Source: JACQAP01 sp035548375
GTDB lineage: Bacteria; Pseudomonadota; Gammaproteobacteria; Burkholderiales; JACQAP01
NCBI GenBank assembly: GCA_035548375.1
Contig: DASZTG010000060.1
Location: 17,524 to 81,523 of the forward strand
Length of the DNA: 64,000 nt
Direction: 5' to 3'
Both the position numbers and the translations under genes were made by a program. Position 1 is the stretch's first letter. Every line of letters starts with the position of its first letter. This document shows, piece after piece, positions 58,996-64,000 of this stretch. The notes under the pieces are model-generated. The model saw nothing but the letters and a program-made list of their open reading frames with translations, searched no databases and was not told where the DNA came from.

Positions 58996-59864
58996 TGCGG
59001 CTCGTTCGCCACATCCAGCAGGTATTGCCCGTAAGCGCTCTTTCCCATTTCATCCGCCAGCTTGCGAAGCTGGGCGTTGTCGATGAATCCTTCCCAGTAA
59101 GCGATTTCTTCCGGACACGCGATCTTGAGCCCCTGCCGGTGCTCGATCGTGGCGATGAACTGCGACGCCGCCAGCAGGCTCTCGTGCGTGCCCGTGTCCA
59201 GCCAGGCATCGCCGCGACCGAGAATTTCAACGCGTAACCGGCCTTGTTCGAGATAGCGCTTGTTGACGTCGGTAATCTCCAGCTCGCCGCGTGCCGAAGG
59301 CTTCAGGCTCGCCGCGATGTCGAGTACGCTGTTGTCGTAAAAATAGAGTCCTGTGACGGCGTAACGCGACTTTGGCCGTGCCGGTTTTTCCTCGATGCTT
59401 TCGGCTTTGCCGTGCTTGTCGAATGAAACGACGCCGTAACGCTCGGGATCGGTGACCCTGTAGGCAAAGATCGAAGCATCGTTCGAAGTCCGCGCCGCCT
59501 TCTTCAGACGTCCGGACAACTCGTGTCCGTAGAAAATGTTGTCGCCCAGCACCAGCGCGCAGGCGTCCGAGCCCACGAATTCACGGCCGATGATGAAGGC
59601 CTGCGCCAAGCCTTCGGGCCTGGGCTGCTCCGCGTAAGAAAGCCTTATGCCCCACTTCTCGCCCGTGCCCAGCAATTGCTCGAACCGCGGCAGGTCTTGC
59701 GGGGTGGAAATCACCAGGATGTCGCGGATGCCGGCGAGCATGAGCGTCGACAGCGGGTAGTACACCATGGGCTTGTCGTAGACCGGGAGCAATTGCTTCG
59801 ACACGACCTGGGTCACCGGGTGCAGCCGCGTCCCCGCCCCCCCCGCCAGCAGAATGCCTTTCAC
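58992..59864 (-). CDS. rmlA: Glucose-1-phosphate thymidylyltransferase
   Basis: A 290-residue nucleotidyltransferase that starts the rhamnose pathway. KGILLAGGAGTRLHPVTQVVSKQLLPVYDKPMVYYPLS, given here only as its signature blocks GGAGTRLHP and KQLLPVYDKPM, and ALVLGDNIFYGH are diagnostic. The start is GTG at 59864, overlapping the rmlB stop (GTGA). An eight-base G run sits within its first ten codons. Confidence 0.96.
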   Translation of the reverse strand: MKGILLAGGAGTRLHPVTQVVSKQLLPVYDKPMVYYPLSTLMLAGIRDILVISTPQDLPRFEQLLGTGEKWGIRLSYAEQPRPEGLAQAFIIGREFVGSDACALVLGDNIFYGHELSGRLKKAARTSNDASIFAYRVTDPERYGVVSFDKHGKAESIEEKPARPKSRYAVTGLYFYDNSVLDIAASLKPSARGELEITDVNKRYLEQGRLRVEILGRGDAWLDTGTHESLLAASQFIATIEHRQGLKIACPEEIAYWEGFIDNAQLRKLADEMGKSAYGQYLLDVANEPQ

Positions 59865-60943
59865 CTTGCCTCCCGGTCCGCGTAGTTCTTGTCGATCCAT
59901 TTGCGATAGTCGCCGCTGACCACGCCGCGAATCCATTCGGAATTGTCGAGATACCACCGCACCGTCCTGCGCATGCCGGACTCGAACGTCTCCGCCGGCG
60001 TCCAGCCCAGTTCGTTCCTGCACTTGGACGCGTCGATCGCATAGCGGCGGTCGTGCCCCGGGCGGTCGGCGACGAACTCGATCAGGGATTCGTACGGCTC
60101 TCCCCCTTGTCGCGGCCTCAATTCATCGAGCAGCCGGCAGATTGCCCTCACGACATCGATGTTCGTGCGCTCGTGGTTGCCGCCGATGTTGTAGGTCTCT
60201 CCGGGGCGGCCTTTGCGCAGCGCGATGCGCACCGCCTCGCAATGGTCGGCGACATACAGCCAGTCGCGCACGTTCATGCCGTCTCCGTACACCGGCAGGG
60301 GCTTGCCGGCGAGCGCGTTCAGGATGACGAGGGGAATCAGCTTCTCCGGAAACTGGTATGGCCCGTAGTTGTTGGAGCAGTTCGTCGTGATCGTCGGCAG
60401 GCCGTAGGTGTGATGGTAGGCGCGTACCAGGTGGTCCGACCCTGCCTTCGACGCCGAGTACGGGCTGTTCGGGGCGTAAGGTGTTGCCTCGGTGAAGGCC
60501 GCATCTTCGACCGACAGGGATCCATAGACCTCGTCGGTCGAGACATGCAGGAAGCGGAACGGGGACTGCGCGTCCGCCGGCAGTTGCGACCAATGTTTTC
60601 GTACCGCCTCCAGCAAACGGAAGGTGCCGACGAGATTGGTCTGCACGAATTCACCCGGTCCATGGATCGAGCGGTCCACGTGGCTTTCGGCCGCGAAATT
60701 GATGACCGCGGACGGCTGCCATTCGGACAACAGCGCGCAAATCGCATCGAAGTCACCGATGTCGTTGCGAACGAATGCGTACCGCGCATTCGACTCGACG
60801 TCCCTCAGGCTTGCCAGGTTGCCCGCGTAGGTGAGCTTGTCGATGTTCACCACACGGGCGGATTCGGCGGCAAGCCATTGCCGGATGAAATTGGCGCCGA
60901 TGAAGCCAGCGCCGCCGGTGACGAAGATGCAACCCTGGACCAT
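59861..60943 (-). CDS. rmlB: dTDP-glucose 4,6-dehydratase
   Basis: A 360-residue SDR making dTDP-4-keto-6-deoxyglucose. IFVTGGAGFIGANFIRQWL, NFAAESHVDRSI, HVSTDEVYGSL (catalytic T, D, E), YSASKAGSDHLVRAY and NNYGPYQFPEKLIPL are all present. The ATG at 60943 heads the minus-strand rmlBACD operon and faces waaC across an 83-bp divergent spacer. Confidence 0.97.
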   Translation of the reverse strand: MVQGCIFVTGGAGFIGANFIRQWLAAESARVVNIDKLTYAGNLASLRDVESNARYAFVRNDIGDFDAICALLSEWQPSAVINFAAESHVDRSIHGPGEFVQTNLVGTFRLLEAVRKHWSQLPADAQSPFRFLHVSTDEVYGSLSVEDAAFTEATPYAPNSPYSASKAGSDHLVRAYHHTYGLPTITTNCSNNYGPYQFPEKLIPLVILNALAGKPLPVYGDGMNVRDWLYVADHCEAVRIALRKGRPGETYNIGGNHERTNIDVVRAICRLLDELRPRQGGEPYESLIEFVADRPGHDRRYAIDASKCRNELGWTPAETFESGMRRTVRWYLDNSEWIRGVVSGDYRKWIDKNYADREAR

Positions 60944-61026
60944 GCCGGTCTTGTGCGAATGCGCCTGTATAAAGACGGGCATTCTAGGGATAATCGCGCA
61001 TCCAGTCGAACCGGACCCGCCGTCGC
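60944..61026. promoter_or_regulatory. Divergent promoter region between rmlB and waaC
   Basis: This 83-bp spacer must drive both genes. On the plus strand GATAAT (60989-60994) is a plausible -10 about 32 bp before the waaC GTG, and TATAAA occurs at about 60968-60973. On the minus strand TAGAAT and TTTATAC are candidates for rmlB. No strong -35 stands out, so individual calls are weak. Confidence 0.3.
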
Positions 61027-62007
61027 GTGCCTCGTTATCTGCTGATCAAGACATCGTCGATGGGCGACATCGTGCACAACCTGCCGGCGGTCGCAGACCT
61101 TCATGCCGCCGTGCCGGGCTGCCGCATCGACTGGGTCGTCGAGAAGTCGTTCAGCGCGATTCCCGCCCTGCATCCCGGCGTCGGCGAAATCATTCCAGTC
61201 TCCATCCGGCGCTGGCGAAGCCGACCCTTCTCGGCCGCCACTCGCGAGGAATTTTCGGGCTTTCGCGCGCGGCTGCGCGATGCGCGATATGACGCGGTGA
61301 TCGACAGCCAGGGGCTGCTCAAGAGCGCATTGATCTCCTGGCTCGCCAATGGTCGCAGCCACGGGCTCGACTTCAAGAGCTCGCGCGAGCCGCTCGGCTT
61401 CCTTTACGACAAGACGTATTCGATTCCCTGGACCGTGCACGCCGTCCAGCGCAACCGCCTGCTCGCCGCCGCCGCGGTCGGTTATGAGTTGAAGGAACCG
61501 CCAAGCTACGGAATCGCGCCCGCGGATCGCGCCGTATCGGCGCTGACCGCAACGTTCCCGATCGGTCCCTCGCAGAAGTTCGCGGTGCTCCTTCATGCGA
61601 CCAGCGCGGCGAACAAGGAATGGCCCGAAGGCGACTGGATCCAGCTCGGCACATCGCTAGCCGCGCATGGCATCTCCAGCGTGCTGCCGTTTGGCAATGC
61701 CACGGAAAAGGCCCGCAGCGAGCGGCTTGGGGCACGCATAGCCGGCGCGCGGGTTCCGCCTGCGCTGGACCTGGATTCGATTGCGGCCCTTTTGTCGCTG
61801 GCAACGATCGTGATCGGCGTGGACACCGGGCTCTCTCACCTCGCCGTCGCGCTCGGTCGACCCACGATCGGCCTCTACGTCTCCACCGATCCCGCGGCGA
61901 CCGGGCTGTTCGGCTCGACGCAAGCGAAGAATCTTGGCGGGAGGGGCAGGACGCCTTCCGTCGACGATGCAAGGACCGCCGCGATATCGATGCTGGGGAA
62001 AGCTTGA
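61027..62007 (+). CDS. waaC: LPS heptosyltransferase I
   Basis: A 326-residue GT9 enzyme adding the first heptose to Kdo of the inner core. PRYLLIKTSSMGDIVHNLPAVADL, with Asp14, is the WaaC-type start. Later IDSQGLLKSAL, FAVLLHATSAANKEWPE, and VIGVDTGLSHLAVALGRPTIGLYVSTDP are family segments. Start is GTG at 61027. Its stop overlaps the TTG start of waaA. Confidence 0.94.
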   Translation: MPRYLLIKTSSMGDIVHNLPAVADLHAAVPGCRIDWVVEKSFSAIPALHPGVGEIIPVSIRRWRSRPFSAATREEFSGFRARLRDARYDAVIDSQGLLKSALISWLANGRSHGLDFKSSREPLGFLYDKTYSIPWTVHAVQRNRLLAAAAVGYELKEPPSYGIAPADRAVSALTATFPIGPSQKFAVLLHATSAANKEWPEGDWIQLGTSLAAHGISSVLPFGNATEKARSERLGARIAGARVPPALDLDSIAALLSLATIVIGVDTGLSHLAVALGRPTIGLYVSTDPAATGLFGSTQAKNLGGRGRTPSVDDARTAAISMLGKA

Positions 62008-63251
62008 ATCGCGCGCTGTATTCGTTGACGCTCCACCTCCTTCTGCCGTGGGCGCTGTTCCATCTGCTCTGGCGCGCTCGCAAGCAGCCAGCGTACCTGG
62101 AACACGTCGGGGAACGCTTCGGCATTTACCCCGATGGAAAGCCTGCGCGAGTCATCTGGATCCACGCGGTCTCGGTCGGGGAAACGCGGGCGGCGGAGCC
62201 GCTGGTCAGGGCCTTGCAGGCCCGTCATCCGGATTCGAAAATATTGCTCACGCACGGCACGCCCACCGGCAGGCAAACCGGCATCGAACTTTACGGCGAT
62301 CGCGTGGAGCGCTGCTACCTGCCTTACGATTTCAACTGGTCCGTGCGGCGGTTTCTTCGGCGCTATCGACCCGACGTGGGCATCTTCATGGAAACCGAAA
62401 TCTGGCCGAACCTGATCGCGGCCGCCGGCAAAGCCGGAATTCCGCTGTACCTCGTGAACGCACGGATGTCGGAGAAATCCGCGCGCGGATACCGGCGTGT
62501 CCGCAGGCTCACTCGCGGGGCACTGGCCGGCCTCAAGGGGATAGGCGCGCAAACCGGGCGCGACGCGCAGCGCATCCTCGACCTGGGCGCAACGAGCGTG
62601 TCTGTCACCGGAAACGTCAAATTCGACCGCACCGCACCGGCCGACATGCTGGCGCTCGGCGCTCGGCTGCGCGAATCGTTCGGCCGGCATCGGCCGGTCT
62701 TCCTCGCCGCGAGCACGCGCGAAGGCGAAGAGACAATCATCCTGGATGCGATCACAAATGCGGCGCTTCCCGCTGAAATGCTGACCGTCATCGTTGCGCG
62801 CCATCCGCAGCGCTTCGATGAAGTCGCGGCGCTCGCATCGGCGCGCGGCTGGAAGATCCAGCGCCGCAGCGAGAACCGGCCGGTCGATGCGGATACGCGG
62901 GTCGTCATCGGCGATTCCATGGGCGAGATGTTCGCGTACTACGCCGCGTGCGACGTCGCATTCATCGGCGGCAGCCTCCTGCCGCTCGGCGGCCAGAATC
63001 TGATCGAGGCGTGCGCGGTGGGCCGGCCCGTCATCGTCGGACCGCATACCTTCAATTTCGAGGAAGCGACTCGAGGTGCGGTGGATGCCGGCGCCGCGGT
63101 GCGTGTGACGGATGCGGTGACACTGGGCGGTGCAATCGGCCGCCTGTTCGCCGACGCGGAACTTCGCCGCGAGATGGGCGAGGCGGGCGTGCGATTCACC
63201 GAGGCGCACCGGGGCGCAACGCAACGTACATTGCAACTGATCGGATGGTGA
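62004..63251 (+). CDS. waaA: Kdo transferase
   Basis: A 415-residue membrane-associated GT30 enzyme that adds Kdo to lipid IVA. An N-terminal hydrophobic segment (about 3-23) is followed by HAVSVGETRAAEPLVRAL with catalytic E60, FMETEIWPNLI, LVNARMSEKSARGYRR, GNVKFD, and the C-terminal GGSLLPLGGQNLIEACAVGRPVIVGP. The likely start is TTG at 62004 in a TTGA overlap with waaC. An ATG far upstream in this frame lies inside waaC and is a shadow. Confidence 0.95.
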   Translation: MNRALYSLTLHLLLPWALFHLLWRARKQPAYLEHVGERFGIYPDGKPARVIWIHAVSVGETRAAEPLVRALQARHPDSKILLTHGTPTGRQTGIELYGDRVERCYLPYDFNWSVRRFLRRYRPDVGIFMETEIWPNLIAAAGKAGIPLYLVNARMSEKSARGYRRVRRLTRGALAGLKGIGAQTGRDAQRILDLGATSVSVTGNVKFDRTAPADMLALGARLRESFGRHRPVFLAASTREGEETIILDAITNAALPAEMLTVIVARHPQRFDEVAALASARGWKIQRRSENRPVDADTRVVIGDSMGEMFAYYAACDVAFIGGSLLPLGGQNLIEACAVGRPVIVGPHTFNFEEATRGAVDAGAAVRVTDAVTLGGAIGRLFADAELRREMGEAGVRFTEAHRGATQRTLQLIGW

Positions 63252-63257
63252 AGCCGG

Positions 63258-63845
63258 CTAGGCTTCTGTGATTACGGCGTCCACCCGCCGGTCCTGGGGA
63301 CCTTCCGGCAGGCTGTCCACGACTTGAACGCCGAATGCCGCCGCGATGCGCGGCACCTGTCTCGCCAGCAAGGGCATCAGGCGATCATAGAAACCGCCTC
63401 CGTAACCGAGGCGCGCACCTGCCTGCGTAAAGGCAACGCCGGGAACCAGCATGAAGTCGATTTCCGCGGGCAACACGACCGGGCATTGCGAGCCGGGTTC
63501 GCGAATTCCCCAGACGCCTGCGACGAGATCGCTGTCGAGGTTGTGTACCTGTCGCAGCTGCAGCGCCCGTTCTGCGCGATCGATCCGGGGAAGGATCAGC
63601 CGCTTGCCATCCGCGAGCACGCGCAACAGAAATCCGGACGTGTCGTATTCGCTGCCGAAGGATGAATAGGCCGCGACGACCGTCGCCCGCCGATAATCGG
63701 GCCGGGCAACGAGCTTTTGCGTGATGGCCCGCGAATGCAGGCTTCTGGTTGCTTCGTCCAGTGCTTCGCGACGCGCAAGCGTCGCCTTGCGCAACGTTGC
63801 CTTGTCCTGCCGCAATTTATCGGAAGAAGCAGCGCTGTCGGCCAC
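63258..63845 (-). CDS. 5-formyltetrahydrofolate cyclo-ligase
   Basis: A 195-residue cytoplasmic enzyme that converts 5-formyl-THF to 5,10-methenyl-THF with ATP. Visible are RREALDEATRSLHSRAI, AAYSSFGSEYDTSG, LVPGVAFTQAGARLGYGGGFYDRLM (shown as GYGGGFYDR at 147-155, the ATP-binding loop) and a final VDAVITE. It converges on waaA with a 6-bp gap and starts 12 bp after the TolC-type stop. Confidence 0.95.
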   Translation of the reverse strand: MADSAASSDKLRQDKATLRKATLARREALDEATRSLHSRAITQKLVARPDYRRATVVAAYSSFGSEYDTSGFLLRVLADGKRLILPRIDRAERALQLRQVHNLDSDLVAGVWGIREPGSQCPVVLPAEIDFMLVPGVAFTQAGARLGYGGGFYDRLMPLLARQVPRIAAAFGVQVVDSLPEGPQDRRVDAVITEA

Positions 63846-63857
63846 GCGCCGCGTCCG

Positions 63858-64000
63858 CTACTGCACGTCGTCCCTGAGCAGGACGTTGACGTCGGCGAGG
63901 TCGGCCTCGGCCAGCTTGCCCACCGAGGCCTTGAGCTTCAACTGACTGATGATCGTGTTGTACACCGCCTGCGCCAGGTCGCGTTGTGCTGCCGCCAGCT
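63858..64000 (-). CDS. TolC-family outer-membrane efflux protein, C-terminal end (partial)
   Basis: The last 46 codons only; the gene continues past the window. The residues LAAAQRDLAQAVYNTIISQ, then LKASVGKLAEADLADVN and LLRDDVQ, match the final helix of TolC-type type-I-secretion/efflux proteins (QRDLAQA.Y..I...L.LK...G.L...DL..VN). The stop is TAG at 63858-63860. Confidence 0.8.
   Translation of the reverse strand, partial: LAAAQRDLAQAVYNTIISQLKLKASVGKLAEADLADVNVLLRDDVQ

Noticed and set aside
61620..62003. WaaA extended upstream into waaC
   Set aside because: The extra residues are a shadow of waaC; the Kdo-transferase fold begins at the TTG at 62004, which places the catalytic Glu at 60.
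1..64000. CRISPR arrays, tRNA/rRNA genes, insertion sequences or prophage genes
   Set aside because: I saw no regularly spaced repeats, no tRNA-like cloverleaf with CCA, and no transposase or integrase protein in any frame.

Overview
The window is high-GC, densely packed chromosomal DNA of a Gram-negative bacterium, most likely a betaproteobacterium. Supporting signs are the order argB - pyrimidine 5'-nucleotidase - slmA, the run dac - D-amino-acid transaminase - ybeD - lipB - lipA, the pair waaC-waaA, and a MarR-type EPS-associated regulator. This placement is inferred from gene order and protein character; no search was run. I saw no rRNA, tRNA, CRISPR array or insertion sequence.

Positions 1-11,107 are mostly housekeeping: the end of an S41 protease, moeB, a small lipoprotein, slmA, a nucleotidase, argB, hsp20, a PBP5/6-type carboxypeptidase, D-amino-acid transaminase and the lipoate genes. 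Embedded here is a copper module: a bufferin-type precursor (bufA2) with its MNIO enzyme (bufB) and partner (bufC), facing a PCu(A)C copper chaperone.

From 11,128 to 63,251 the window is essentially one surface-glycan locus. Positions 11.1-19.0 kb carry LPS-core-type glycosyltransferases (three GT9, one GT4, one WaaE-like) with an asparagine-synthetase-like amidotransferase. Positions 19.2-27.9 kb carry an O-antigen ligase/polymerase-like protein, WbpM-type dehydratase, WecA/WbpL-type initiating transferase, a 752-residue protein that looks like a flippase fused to a polymerase, and a WbpV-like reductase. Positions 28.1-41.4 kb hold a tightly overlapped minus-strand operon of glycosyltransferases, methyltransferases, a second Gmd-like dehydratase and a perosamine-synthase-like aminotransferase. 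An OafA-type acyltransferase follows on the plus strand.

Positions 43.5-53.8 kb form the most striking unit: an EPS-type MarR regulator with a clear promoter and a perfect palindrome at its start, a PglK-like ABC flippase, then pseB, pseC, pseF, a pseG-pseH fusion, pseI, hisH2, and a fused HisF2-WbpG amidotransferase. Together these would make CMP-pseudaminic acid and convert an N-acetyl group into an acetamidino group. Positions 53.9-60.9 kb supply GDP-L-fucose (fcl, gmd, manC) and dTDP-L-rhamnose (rmlBACD). The window closes with waaC, waaA, a 5-formyl-THF cyclo-ligase and the end of a TolC-type protein.
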